64,000 nt of DNA from assembly GCA_944990035.1 (NCBI GenBank), contig CALYLX010000133.1:434001-498000 (forward strand), in the 5' to 3' direction. Source of the DNA: Clitopilus passeckerianus (taxonomy: Eukaryota > Basidiomycota > Agaricomycetes > Agaricales > Entolomataceae). The position numbers and the translations under genes are program-made. Below, in pieces: positions 37,201 through 48,518 of this stretch. The notes below the pieces were generated by a model, which had not been told where the DNA came from, searched no databases, and was given only the letters and a program-made list of their open reading frames with translations. Every line of letters begins with the position of its first letter. Positions within the stretch are counted from its first letter, which is position 1.

Positions 37201-38259
37201 GGCATTGAAAACCTCGACCTTACAAGTAATCTCCCAATTATCGCCGGCGACACTCTTGAAGTTTCCGCCAGTTATTACGATTCCATCGCGAGTCTCTAGG
37301 CCCTCGAAGATGGATTCCTGAACTCCTTCCTGTCCTTGGATGTCGGTACGAGTTTGAGCAACGGGCGCTTCCTGCTCAGCCACCAACTCGTTCCTTTCAA
37401 TCCATTCAGTCTCCGGACCCACAGTACCATCGTCTGAGTCTGCGCTCTGAACGACTGCGTCGCCTCTGGCAGCTTCATCGGCTTCGCGGTCTTTGTGCCT
37501 GGATCCATTCTGAGACGGTTCTTGGTCGGTTGAGGCTATCGTATGGTCAATTACTGATCATGGATGAAATTTTGATCAAACGCTTACTATTGTCCTCCTC
37601 GTTCTTGACCATGGGTGCCACTTGAGATCTGAGCGGCGATACCTGTTGTTCTGCATCGTAGGGGGAGGTATCGTCGGTCTGGGATGTCGGCGTATGCTTC
37701 ACGATGCTTACAATAGTGTCTGTACATGATTTCAGCTTTCAACAATCTCAGCCATCAGATCTGAATCCGTACCATGACGCCTCAAAGCCTCGAACGATCG
37801 CCTCTCCCAGCCTGTTAAGAGCACCGCACGAAGCTCTGAGTGTTCCCATAGCAGTTTCGCGGCCTCTCCCTCCTTCAGTGGAGCTCCAAGGCTCGACAGA
37901 ATCTCAGCAAGTAGCGCAGCTTCGACAATGGATCCAACGTGAGTCGAGAGCATCTTGTACCCGGACCAATTATACCGCAAGAGTAGCAATGCATCTTCTT
38001 TAGTTCCTGCGTTATCTTCGCTCTCCTCCTCCATGGTGCCCACTTCTTGATTCTTGCTGTATGCTTCAATCTCCTCATCCGAGGGGCATACGACTGAAGT
38101 CGTCAACGCATCTTCTTGGCTGGAGCTGCTAGCAGATGCAGCAAATTGTCTTCCGTATTCCCAGAAGAAATAGCCACCAGCTACGAATGCCAATGCACCA
38201 GTTGGGAGAAGAAACTTCAAATGCCGATTCCTAGAGCGGAAACGGCCCAGAAATGACAT
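34287..38259 (-). CDS. NACHT-ankyrin NLR-like protein copy C
   Basis: Nine exons: 38259-37773, 37719-37588, 37535-37224, 37166-37161, 37107-36934, 36873-36849, 36794-36222, 36161-35821 and 35755-34287. The sum is 3519 nt, a complete frame of about 1172 residues. N-terminus: basic MSFLGRFRSRNRHLKF, then the hydrophobic helix PTGALAFVAGGYFFW (residues about 18-34), an acidic Ser-rich linker and a helical block. The GGNFKSVAGDNWEIT motif lies near residues 291-308. NACHT Walker A GVGKTT is near residue 372 and Walker B IVLDALDEY near 470. A helical region (HMNTLTEQLNRG, KGIDATYERVL, RELAMMTLTLV) follows, then nine very similar ankyrin repeats. The protein ends early in a shifted frame compared with copy B. 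It is the only member able to make anchor, NACHT and ankyrins in one chain. Likely role: non-self receptor; ligand unknown. Confidence 0.75.
34310..35215 (-). repeat. Nine ankyrin units, 102-bp period (copy C)
   Basis: Units of 34 residues, type GHEGVVGLLLNHxGIxVNLA then xxxGWTPLxxAxxx. They are more varied than in copy B: three have IWA/VWA in place of SHA, and NHKG, NREG, NHVD and KYKG replace NHEG. The number of units also differs (nine versus seven). Confidence 0.9.
36849..36873 (-). other. 25-nt microexon carrying the P-loop (copy C)
   Basis: Between attcag and gtgcgt. Joined to its neighbours it encodes PGVGKTTIA within WCPGIPGVGKTTIASLVIDY. Leaving it out would shift the frame and remove Walker A. 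Confidence 0.85.
37161..37166 (-). other. Candidate 6-nt microexon (copy C)
   Basis: ATTCAA between ttctag and gtaagg, conserved with copies A and B. Upstream donor ACTT|gtaagg and downstream acceptor cttag|GCGACC complete the model, giving EIT-YSS-DHHRKLAKW. Confidence 0.5.
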
Positions 38260-39027
38260 CGACGACGCCTAGAGCGAGCGTGCAAAGCGTCTTCTCCGGG
38301 TGATAAGAATGAGAAGTGGGGATAAAGTTGGTTGGACGGAAGACAGATGTCAAGTTGGGCTGTGTTGAGTTGGCTAGCAGCATCAAGGAATCCACACATC
38401 ATCATCATTAATGGTTGTCTTGCGAGGTTTGAATACGAGTTATATAATAAAGCATGTGCATGCAGTTAACACTACACAATACCTGCGAAGCCGATGAACC
38501 AGACATGACGCTGAACTTGTTGAAGTGAGCTTGATATTCGAAGGCAGCATGGAGGTGGAAGGAATAATCCTCTCAGGATAACTGGGATGGGACGAATCAC
38601 AGCACGTGTTACGAGGATGGAGGTTAGCCGACACTGAATCTCCTCGATTTCGTTACATAATACATTGTTTGCACCTATTGATTTTGAGTTTTCTACGAGA
38701 TTTGATTGGTCTAGAAAACCCATGATTAGTGTTGCCGCGAGCTGGAGGTACTCAGAGTCAAGTTCAAGCTCGACTCGATGCATTTCCTAATTGGTTACCT
38801 TGACAAATTTTGCTATTGATAGCAATAGGGGCGTTCTAGTCTCGTACCCAGCCATTGCGGATGACTGTTCCTCCACAAGATTCTTATAAAGGAGTTGTAC
38901 CTGCACGAGATTGGCGTGTCATCTAGTTCTCGATATATAACGAGGGGATATCATTTCAGAAGAAGACGCTAATATCATTTTGATATCATTTGTGACTATA
39001 CGAGTGCAAGGTTATGCCGAGACGATG
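38260..39027. other. Intergenic, no gene
   Basis: Upstream region of copy C and downstream region of the carboxypeptidase relic. Contains a small palindrome tgctattgatagca (about 38811) and a short direct repeat of tgatatcattt near 38970-38990. No coding sequence seen. Confidence 0.35.
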
Positions 39028-41047
39028 TTATGTAGATTTCAATGGCTGACCAGACACGATCTGGTCGAAGAACTGAAGTGCAGCTTGGCCAACAGCTAGT
39101 TTTCCATACTAGACAACCGTCAGTTTGTTTTTCATGCAGAAATTAGAGCAGGATCGCGCTCACCCCGAATGAAGGAACTAAATGCCCAGCCCCGTAGACA
39201 AGGAGGTACGAGAACGTGCCAACTTGTTTATATTGTCCAGTTGACTGGCCGGCGACTTTGTAATCGGACCAGTTTTGGCGCTGGTAGTCCCTAGCGAACT
39301 TGGTTTGGAGAGCATCAACTAGGGCTTCTTGACCATGGAAGTTGCAGAGGTAGTCCTGTGCAAGAGAGAAGGCATGGTGAGGGATATCCAAACAGAACAA
39401 ATCGCTGATAGACGTACAGCATCAGCATTCTCCATCCCAAATGATTGTTCTCACGCCGGCATTGATGATCTTCTGGAGTATTGGCCTGTAGTTCCTCACC
39501 GTCACCCATAGGGAAGTTCTGTTAGTTCGTACTTCGTCAGGAAGTCATAACTTACGTACCGGTAGAAAGGAAGTTGGCGTAAACCGCAGCACTACTCAGC
39601 TGCCACACTCCCTCACCACCGATTTTGGATTGAACAAATGCCAAGTATTTGGAAAAGTCGGGTGGGTATGGGGCACCGTTTGGGATTCGGACATCGTAAA
39701 CCTGCGATATACATATTTTATTATCGGGAGCGATTATTTCAACGAAACACCGCTCACATTGTACTCACCGCCCAGAGGTGTGAGGACATAGACGACACAG
39801 TAAAGTTGGGCGATGGAGCAGAGAATGTCAGAGCCAGTATCGCGGCAGTGTTGAATCTAACTCATCATCAATCTAAGGGCGCGTGGTTTAAGGGTTGTAA
39901 AACCAACCTGTTCCTTGCACCCGGCCGGGCTGCCCCAGTATACTTCTCTTTGTGAGATATTGGCAGGCGTTGTAGTTGGGTGGTATGGATTGTTTTGTGC
40001 GTATGTCGTAAAATTAGCCCATTGGATAAGAGTGTCCTGCCGCATCAACTTCAAAATTCCAAAAGGGATAGCGTAAGACATATGTCACGCACAGTGAGAC
40101 CGTTTCCGATGCCAAAAGCCTTCAGGTTGAGTGTCAGACCAGAAAAAGCGCCAGCTACAATGGCAGAGTTCTGGGAGAGGAAGTAGCTGTTGACGACTTT
40201 CAGTCGGTCACATAAACCTCAGGACCGGTTGGATACATACTCTGCGAACGCCGAGCCGTAATGACCACCGTATCTATTTCAGCTCATTGGTAAGTATTCC
40301 CAAGAGTGAGAGGTCAGAGCAACGTACGATTCAGACCAGATGCCAATCTCGCTCTTCTGATACTTGCTGATCCTAGAGTCTTTGAGCCAAATTTGCTTGA
40401 ACGACCACAGATCAGCAGCAGCAGCGGTTGAGTTGGTGACAACGGTTTCTCCGTACGGGAAACCGGTGCCAATGGGTTGGTCGATGTAAAGAACAATTGA
40501 ATTGTTATTCCACGAAGAAGGGTTGAATTCCACATCCGAGGTCTCGTTCTTTATTCTGCAAGGGCCAGTCTCATAAAAGACACCCAGCATGCTCGATGCA
40601 CCAGGCTACCAGGAATATTAGTCCGAGTTCGAGCACTCATAGTAGTCGAGGAAGGCCTTACTCCACCAGCAAACCAGAGTGCGAGGGGAGCATTGTCCGG
40701 ATTATTGCGTGCTGCAAAGAACCAGAAGAAGACGCTCTTGTTTGCGGCGATGTCACCATATGCAGAAGCCTGGTAAACCCCGGGAGTCGTTTCTAAGTCT
40801 TAGGATAAGCAACGATGGCGGAGGGGGGCAAGTTTGAGCAAAATCTTTCACCACAAACGCCAGAGTTTTCCGTCACTCGAAGAGCTCCAGGAGTAGTAGC
40901 AGCTACAGATCGGACAAGTGGCTGAACCTTCTTGTGGACAGTATCCTTGGGCAGACCGCCAATGATGCCATCCGATGGAAAGAGACCAAAAGCCAGTGAA
41001 GAGACTGGGAGGCTAAAAAGGGCGCGTAATCTCGCAGAAGAGAGCAT
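39028..41047 (-). pseudogene. S10 serine carboxypeptidase paralogue 1, frame broken near catalytic Asp
   Basis: Start ATG 41047, signal peptide MLSSARLRALFSLPVSSLAFG, then TPGALRVTENSGVCG. The exon pattern is identical to the intact paralogue at 62025. It has SWNNNSIVLYIDQPIGTGF, catalytic Ser in WSE-S-YGGHYG (S split by an intron), CxxQ-type disulfide exons (SPAGCKEQ), and the catalytic His in VYGAGHLVP. Two lesions: the acceptor and first bases of the exon at about 39497-39510 are altered (TATGGGTGAC where the others have AG|G(C/T)GAC, one base short), and 7 extra bases at about 39421-39431 create a TGA (39422-39424) in the WDGDADY motif that carries the catalytic Asp. The product would lack Asp and His. 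Confidence 0.8.
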
Positions 41048-41080
41048 AGGGAGATCGTGTTGTAGACTGGCATGAAGCAC

Positions 41081-41092
41081 CTTCAATTTATG
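41081..41092 (-). promoter_or_regulatory. TATA-like element of carboxypeptidase 1
   Basis: CATAAATTGAAG on the minus strand, about 40 bp before the ATG at 41047. The same string with TATAAATTGAAG occurs 38-45 bp before the ATG of the paralogue at 62025. Confidence 0.5.
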
Positions 41093-42114
41093 GTCGATCG
41101 GAAGGCTGTAACAGACTGACGGAACGTGCTTGGCTCGTGCAGCAGTCGGTCGGGAAATGATGTAATTTGTGCGCGGCCGAGGAAAGGGCTCTCTAATGCA
41201 GTCGCCGACCTCACTTCATGCTGCAGAAGGAACTTCAACCTTGTTTTTAGAAAGGGTTAACGGAAACCAATCGCCGTCCATGACTTCAAACACTGCTCTG
41301 GCACGGTTTGCGCATTGCTACCACAGCTTGTCGCGTATACTGGTCGGGCGGGATATAGGAGGGGACCAATAGTCATGGTAAGGGTTGACTAGAAGAATGA
41401 AACCTTCGATCTAGCTGTGCAACTTACTTAAAGGCTCCGAAATTTCAGCCGATCGGGATACTGAATGTCATCCAATACCTGACTATGATGCCGTAAGTCA
41501 AGAAGTTCCTTCCGTTTGACTGAATAATCTCAGTCAGCGCAAACGTTCCTGTCAGATTCCTGCTTTGATTGAGTGGACGTACTAAGTTGTTCGGCATCCA
41601 GCCCATTGGCAGACTCGGCTCTGGGATGTGTTGGTTGTACACGAGGAACGCGGTGGTTTGTGGGAAGTGACTCCTCATCCTCCTCATCATCATCAGTACC
41701 CCTCACGTTATCGCTGTGTGGTAGGGTTGGTGTCAAAGTTAGCTTCCAATCTCTACCACGTTGAAGTAACATTCCAATTTGCAAGCCATAATCACAATTG
41801 CTGCGAAGGATCGATATCTGATCTGATAGGCTACCACAGAGTCCTCCGCTAGGCTTGAGTTTTTTCGCAGCCCTCTTTCCTAGTAACCACAAACCTTCAT
41901 CGCCTTCAGCGTCACTCAGTTGGACGCACGCGGGTGCACCAGCGCATACATACTGCTCGTGAAAATTTGACTCGGAGTCCGCAGTAAACTGTATTGTACA
42001 GGAGGGTATAAACTTCCTAGGGCGGTGGATATACGTAACATAGCGGAGGTATCTGTTGTACACGGCGTGAAGAAGTACAGTAGCTACAAGAAAAGGGACA
42101 TGGATAAAATAATC
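41093..42114. other. Intergenic, no convincing gene
   Basis: A 177-codon minus-strand frame (41530-42063) has no ATG start and an uneven acidic composition; it directly follows the stop of the NB-ARC gene and is probably 3' flank. A GAGCCAAGCA(C/T)GTTC element at about 41125-41140 (minus) recurs upstream of the carboxypeptidase at 60764. Confidence 0.35.
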
Positions 42115-45100
42115 TCAAGCCCGAAGGGGTATGTAAAACTCTGGAAGGTCACCAGCTGGATCGCCCGCTGCGACGTACTCGATATACCTCAAGTTCTGCA
42201 GCGCCTCTTCAACCATCGACGTCGAAGTGAAATCATCCAGACCGGCACATTTCTTGATGGCCTCTTCGTAAGCAAGCTTGGCAGCAGGCCAATCCTCGTT
42301 ACGGACGTAGATTTCAGCGAACTCCACCAAACACTGTGCGATTTGTCGAGACAGGCCAAGCTCCTGATAAAACTGAAGAGCAGTCCTGAACGTTGCATCC
42401 AAATCGCTGTCCCAGCGATCGGCTCTCTTGAGAATGCGGCCTTTGATGAAATGCGATGAAGTCCACTCTTGGCTGGTGAGGTTTTCACCATATAGGGACC
42501 TAAAGCCATCGATGGCGGCATTAATGGCATCAAGAGCTGCTATACTATCCCCTAAGGAAGCATGTGCCCTGGCTATATAGTAGTTGGCGAGGGCAATTTG
42601 GAGCTTGCAAGGTGGGTCAAGTTGCTCGAACAAGAGCTGGGCTTCTTTGAGATCGGCTAATGCTTCTTCGTTCATCACTTGATACCAGTTGATCTGGCCG
42701 CTGTGAAAGAGGAACCAGGCATTATAGGCCGGATTCTCGGCCAGACGATCTCCCCAATGAAAGCGAGCCTCGACCATGCGCTCTTTCGCGATGTTGAAGT
42801 CACCGAAGGCTGTATCCAGATCGATATCCATCAACTCGGATCGGAGTGCCATGAGCTCGTCACCCGAATCTGTGAACATGGTTTGGGCTCTGGTGAAAGC
42901 TTCGCGGGAAGCCTGAAACTTGTTAATGGTCCAGAAGACGGAGCCGAGGCAGAAGAGGGCAGCTGCTTCATGTCGGGTCTCTCCGTGTTTCTTGGCAAGG
43001 GCAACAACATGTTCTGCGATTTCCGGGCGAGGCTTGGTCCAATGCTGATGCCAGGCAAAAGCAAGAAGGGCATCTAGCTGTTCCTTCGGCGTTGTCATGA
43101 TAGGTGCATTGACGTAAGGAGGAGGTGAAGGGGTCGAATCGGCGAAAGAATCCTTGATCATCCTTGTCAACAAGGCGTGGATATTTGTTTCTTGCGTGGT
43201 TATAGCGATAGCATGCTGCTGGAAACGAAAATCGTTGGGTCCTTGAGTTGTTGCGCTGTGTTTCGCCAGGAATTGGTAGCAGGCAGTAAACACCTGGTGC
43301 TGTACTTCGTTGGGAATTCGATGGCGATGTTTCATGTGTGACTGGACGACTGGGAGTACAAAGAGATGCATCTTTGTCTTGTTCCCTATGACAACCTCCC
43401 TCGCCAAAACCAGAGCTGCATCGCGAAGTGTATCCACAGCCTCCGAACGCCATCCTTCAGCCCAAATCGATAGGTCCTCGTGATATATACCGGCGGGTAG
43501 CATGGAGAGAATCTGCAAGAGTCGGATGGCGCCGGGGGAGCGGCTGACGAAGTTGCTGTCTATTGAGAGGCAGATGGAATGATCGATCCCTTCTTCAGGT
43601 TTCGATAACATGGTGCTTCCGATTTCCTTCCACTCCTGGAGAAGTTGTTGAGGGTTGGAGAGGGACCGTTTCCCTCTGGAGGCCATTAGAGTGATGGCGT
43701 AGGGAAGGTGCCCAAGGGCGTCAAGAAGGTCATCAAGTTCGGGATAGTTGGCTGCACTGGCGTCAATGGCAGTGTATATCTTTCGGGAGTCTTCGGGGTG
43801 AATTTGTGACAGACGTTCGCAGTTCCACCTCTCAAGAGGGCTGAATTCTGATCTCATGGTAGTGAGAATGGCAACATGTGGAAGGGCATCCAAGGCTTCA
43901 AGAACCAGTCTGATGGTAGACTGGCTACCTTCGACGGGGTGCCATGGGGTTTCAAAGTTATCGAGAAGAATGATGCAGGGTTCGGTTGTCTCCTGAAGGG
44001 TGGAGATAATGTCGTCAAGAAGGTCTTCCGTTTTCCGCTCCGCTCTGACATGTTTGGACAGAAGAGCTAGGAAGTTCGTTGGGGAATTTGCGCTGATACA
44101 CGGCACCCAAAACCTGCGCTGTCGGGGGAAGCTCTGTTGGATGAGTTCGTGCTCCATGATTGCAAGGGCTGCAGAAGTCTTGCCCATTCCGCCCGGCCCA
44201 ACTATGCAGACGCGAGAGCGTCGGATGTCGCCGCTGGACAAATCTCCTGCAATGCGTTGAACAATAACATCGCGGCCAAAGAAGACATCTGGGGAACGAG
44301 GCATTCTCGCCAGGATGTTGGCTTGCTCGAGCACATTCTTTGTTAACATGGCTTTGAGATCATTCACCGAGCTCTCGATCTCGTAGACCTTCTGCCGAGT
44401 GTCCTTGACATCAACGGCCATTTCTTCTGTTATGCCGTACATTCTGATGAGCTGTTGTTGGATAGTGGCCAAATCCTGAGCAGCATAAAGGGTTTGCAGC
44501 GTCTATTACGAGATAACATGGATCAAGATGTATCCAAGATGGCGTAAGGGTACCCTTACCTGGAAACGACTAATCCCATGTTGAAACTGGAGCTCGCAGT
44601 CATCGATTACTTCTAGATTCGGTTGTGAGAGAAGACCAGTCAGAAAGGCATTTTGATCATTGATAGAGTTGAGCCGCGTGGTGATTGACGCCAGGCAGCT
44701 AAACATTCGAGGCGATTGAGTATAAAAACATGGCTATTCGTAGAGTACGCACTCCTTGAGTTCCCAAAGATCGGTACTAAGGTCATCTGAAAGCTTGGAA
44801 GCAGACTTCGCATACTCGCTGTCTTTTGTGACCTTAGCAACCACAAGAAGAAAGCTGGCGATGCGATTTTTAATCCCGCGACTTTGCTTTGTACGTCGTT
44901 GATAGCCTAAATGCAAGACAATTACGGTCTGCAATCAAGTATCAGAGGGACTGCAAACGTACCTCACAAGTCTTGATGATATTAAGGCCAAGCTCAAGGA
45001 CCTCTTTAACTAGCGGCACAGGAGCAAGAGTGGCAACACCTTTCAGAATTTCAATGGTTCTCTTGGTGGCCTCCAGAGCATAATCAGCAGCGGTTGGTAA

Positions 45101-45283
45101 AGCTTTCGTGCTTTGCTTCGGTTTGGTATCTTTGACTGGGTTTCCTACCGACTTGCTCGGTCGATTAATATGTGAACTGTGATCCAAGAATGAGTACTGT
45201 ACCTTTTTCGTCCGCTTTTCCCGTATCTTCTTCTTGTCAAACCGACACGGGAAACACCCAGAGCCGTGACCATCAGTCGACAT
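42115..45283 (-). CDS. NB-ARC/TPR STAND protein with MLKL-like helical N-terminus
   Basis: Start ATG 45283 is the first in a long frame (MSTDGHGSGCFPC, basic KKK stretch). The N-terminal helices include VKEVLELGLNIIKTCE, KNRIASFLLVVAKVTKD and LASITTRLNSINDQN, resembling the four-helix MLKL-type domain common in mushroom STAND proteins. The NB-ARC part has Walker A GPGGMGKTSAA, Walker B CIILLDNFETPW and HLPYAITLMA (GxP-type motif). The C-terminal half has TPR-like helical hairpins (HEAAALFCLGSVFWTINKF, ALANYYIARAHASLGDS, AQCLVEFAEIYVRNEDWPAA). One splice site is uncertain: after IIKTCE the obvious acceptor gives AINDVQSKV but then the frame is off, while the acceptor ACAAAG gives QSRGIKNR in frame. 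Expected role: NTP-driven signalling platform, possibly cell death. Confidence 0.85.
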
Positions 45284-45942
45284 GGGCCACAACCCACGGT
45301 CCCGAACGGAAAGATGGTGGTCTTGATAGTTCGAAGGGTAACGATGAGCTTGAGAACGCCGCTTCACGGTACAAGTATGTCGCTAGCCACAATCCAACCC
45401 ATATTTACTCGGCAACGTGAAATCCGTGCATCGCCATTTTGAATGTTTGGGCATCTTCCTTTCCTGGCCGTAACTGCTGTGAAGGTTATTAACATTTGGA
45501 GGAAAGGGCTGTGTGTCGTACCAGTTTCCATCAACATGGCTTTATATGACTGCATATCCAATGCCAGATGGTGGTAGATATCCTTTAAGTGTTTCCTTGA
45601 GCTTAATAGTTGCTTTGGACGGTCACAGTGGTCTGCAGTAAGGGTGTAACGAAAACTATTCCGGGTCCGGCTTCTCACGGGCCGGATCAATTTCGTCCGA
45701 ACCAAGCGGACATCGCTTGAGCTCCCTCAATTTCTCTTTAATCGAATTCCTTTCTGTTCAACTATCCATACGGCCTATGGGTGACGCAGCGCCTAGTAGC
45801 ATTCAATCAAGGTATAATTTTGGATTTTCAGACCAATATAAATATCCCTCACACTCATCGTCTGACTGATACCCAGCTATGAGTATTAGCCCCATCACTG
45901 TGGCCTCACGTTCCTCCTCTGTTTCATTGTCGGTATCGATAT
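45284..45942. other. Intergenic, no gene
   Basis: Upstream of the NB-ARC gene and downstream of an F-box relic. No spliceable coding sequence or repeat recognised. Confidence 0.3.
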
Positions 45943-46218
45943 CTAACGCCACTTCTTCCAGGTTAGAGCAAACCTTTCTAAGAAGTGTACTACAGGTCGG
46001 AGGTCATCTAAGCTATACCATATAACGGACACAGTAGGCTCGTAGAATAGCCGACAAGTTCGTGAAAGAGCTGCCAATGAGGCGTCCAGGGAGTCTCGTA
46101 ATATGCATGGTCGCAGACGAGTTCCACAATTTACGCAAGGATGCATATGATGGAGGTGTTGGCGGCTTACTCGAAAGGCGGAGGACCCTGTGAACAGCCA
46201 GGACGAAACTGATCGCAC
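45943..46218 (-). pseudogene. F-box relic
   Basis: Encodes MHPCVNC...LRDSLDASLAALSRTC, then RLFYEPTVSVIWYSLDDLRPV. This matches the plan of the F-box start of the gene at 48519 (MHPCLHVPEIL...LALALTCKHFYEPAMSALWRI). No LRR part follows, and the beginning is worn by a frame change. It is an isolated fragment about 2 kb from the complete paralogue. Confidence 0.55.
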
Positions 46219-46307
46219 ATTTAATCTCCCTCATGCATCCTAGGCAGCGTCCAGCGGAGGACTCTCTTCGTCTCAACAAGGAAGAGTGCTATTGGGCCTT
46301 AGAAACT

Positions 46308-46331
46308 GTATAACATACATACATACATACA
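46308..46331. repeat. (catacata)n microsatellite
   Basis: Five to six copies of the 4-bp unit cata in the short space between the F-box relic and the 3' end of the RGG gene. Confidence 0.8.
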
Positions 46332-46443
46332 AGATCTGTACAAAGATAGCAATGAGGTGGTATACGGAATGCTGCAAGAAATGCCCAAAAATATCAAGAA
46401 TATTTAACTCAAAATTAATACGCTCAGAAGAAATGGAACATCG

Positions 46444-48301
46444 CTATGCTTTGCCTCGGCCTCGACCTCGACCTCTACCACCCCTACCCCTTCCCCTCGT
46501 GACGGCGGAAAATCCGTCTGGGGCACCGTCAGAGGTCGTACTCTCGCCATTGACTGAGGCCAGCTCGTCTCCCCCGCTTCTCCACTGCCCATCTTCGCTA
46601 CCTCCCTCACGACCACCCTTCTTGGCTTCATTCTTCTCTATCCTTTTCTGACGTCCTCTCTCCCTCTTCTCCTGCTCCCTCTTCTCTCTAGCCTCCTTCT
46701 TCTCTTGCTCGGCTCGCCACTGGCAAATTCCCTTCTTGCAATTCCGGCCAGGATGATGTGGGCAAGGTGCAAGCGACGCCGGGAGCTCCTGTTTCGAAGG
46801 TTCTTCAGCCCAGGCTCCTTCGTAGTCGTTCCCTCCACCAGTATGTGTCCAAGCGCTGGTATTGAGAACCTTTTCGTCGTAAACACCGTCGATAGCGTTG
46901 GACACATTGGGCGCTGAAGGAGAAACAACGTATACCCCGCCCGCCATCGGCCCATCTTCATCCTCGCGTTCCCAAGGTTGGAGAACTTCATGCTCATCAG
47001 GGACCATGTTATCGTCGTAGGGATCGACTCCATCCCATATCGCTTGCTGGCTTTGCGACATTGAGATAGATTTGAACTGTGCTTGTAGACCTTCAATCTC
47101 GGGCAGTTCATCATCCATGGATGTCCAGTCGGTTGTACCACCAGAACCTCCAGAGCCGGATCCGGACAGGCCAGAACCACTCGAGGTGTTGGCGGTAGAG
47201 GTAGAATTGTTCCCGGAACTCTTCACAAGTCCAGGTGGTGCCGGATAGTCCGCACCCCAGCTGGCATGGGGTCTGTTGTTCGTGAGCCCGCCACTGGCTG
47301 AATTGATAGCGGGAGTTGCGAGAGGAGGCTTAACCCATGCATTCGGAGCGGGTGAAGGACCGGATGGCCCTGCGCCGTGAACGATAGGTTTATTCCCTAC
47401 GGAGTGGTGTAAGTTAGCAGAGCTTCTGGAACGACAACTGGTACGTAACTTACATGCACTTCGATTCTCTGGTCCTGCGCCGGCAACTTGGGCTTGGGCT
47501 TCATTTTTGCGTTGTTCCCAAGCTCCTCGGAGCGCACGTTGGGTCGGGCGAGATTTGGACTTCGCTTGAGCCCATGCTGAGGAACCGACAACTAGGCGTG
47601 TATTTTTAGGCAAGCGTTCGAAATGATGAAGGAAACTTACGCACCAGGCGGGGCAGCTTTAGGCGGTGGTGCTTTGTCTTTAACCGGGAGTGGACGACAA
47701 AGAGATTTATTGGTTTGGTCCTCCTTAGGAACGGGGCACCAGTGGGTTTCGGGGTAAGGTAGATGCATTGAGATAGTAGGGTGCCAATTCTCGAACCAGG
47801 AGGATTCCACATGAATGCGTTTCCAACCTTGTTGTATTATGAGTTTTGTCGATCATCGGAAAGGGAACTAGAAAACATGCCATCTTTCTGAGCTTCCCTG
47901 CCTCTTGCGTAGAACGAGTGGAAAATTTGCGAAACCTTTTCTTTCTCATCCGGTGTGGGTTTCTTGAGGAACTCATTCCAGCGATGTTCTCCAAGTATTC
48001 GTTCGTTGTGAGCATACTGCTTGTCGATTTCCAAAATGATCATTCCACGAGCCTATGAACTCAATTAGCGCCTCGCCTAATCACTCGTACCCACGAAAGA
48101 ATCGGCGTGAAAGCGATGACATACACTAGGCTTCCACCACATACCGTGCAGAGGGTTGGGTCCGACTACGGCCGCGATCCATCTCGCACATGCTATGTAG
48201 TCGTCCTGGACCTCAAAGTCGGCGTTTGAGGGAAATGGTTTGTAGACAGTAAAATACTTGTCGGTTTCCGGGATCTCGGGCGATTTGGCGCGCTTGACCA
48301 T
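46444..48301 (-). CDS. RGG-box protein with Cys/His motif, probable RNA-binding
   Basis: Start ATG 48301 (MVKRAKSPEIPETDKYFTVY). Exons join by GT-AG: ...KPSVCHRFHADSFV, then MIILEIDKQYAHNERILGEH, then WKRIHVESSWFENWHPTISM and HWCPVPKEDQ, then VVGSSAWAQAKSKSRPTQRA, then a Gly/Ser/Thr-rich disordered part. Near the C-terminus a compact motif C-PHHPGRN-C-KKGI-C resembles a small metal-binding knuckle. It is followed by a highly charged coiled-coil-like Glu/Lys/Arg stretch and a terminal GRGRGGRGRGRGRGK tail. The RGG tail and basic helix suggest RNA or ribonucleoprotein binding. I do not recognise a named orthologue. Intact as spliced. Confidence 0.75.
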
Positions 48302-48518
48302 AGTCAATGCAGGCTATCGATGGGCTATATTATGAAGGAGGTTGAAACAATAGACAATAGATTCAATGAGGCGAAATGGTATGTAAATGAGAGGAAGAAG
48401 GCCAAGATTGTTTATAACGTCCCGATCGTGTTTGTTCACACGGTCCAGATAAACGACATCCCCTTTCGGCAAATTTCTATGCGAACACCACCGCAGTTCA
48501 ACCTCAGAGCTTTGTATC

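Noticed and set aside
41530..42063. 177-codon minus-strand frame
   Set aside because: No ATG start, unlikely composition, lies right after a stop codon; probably 3' flank.
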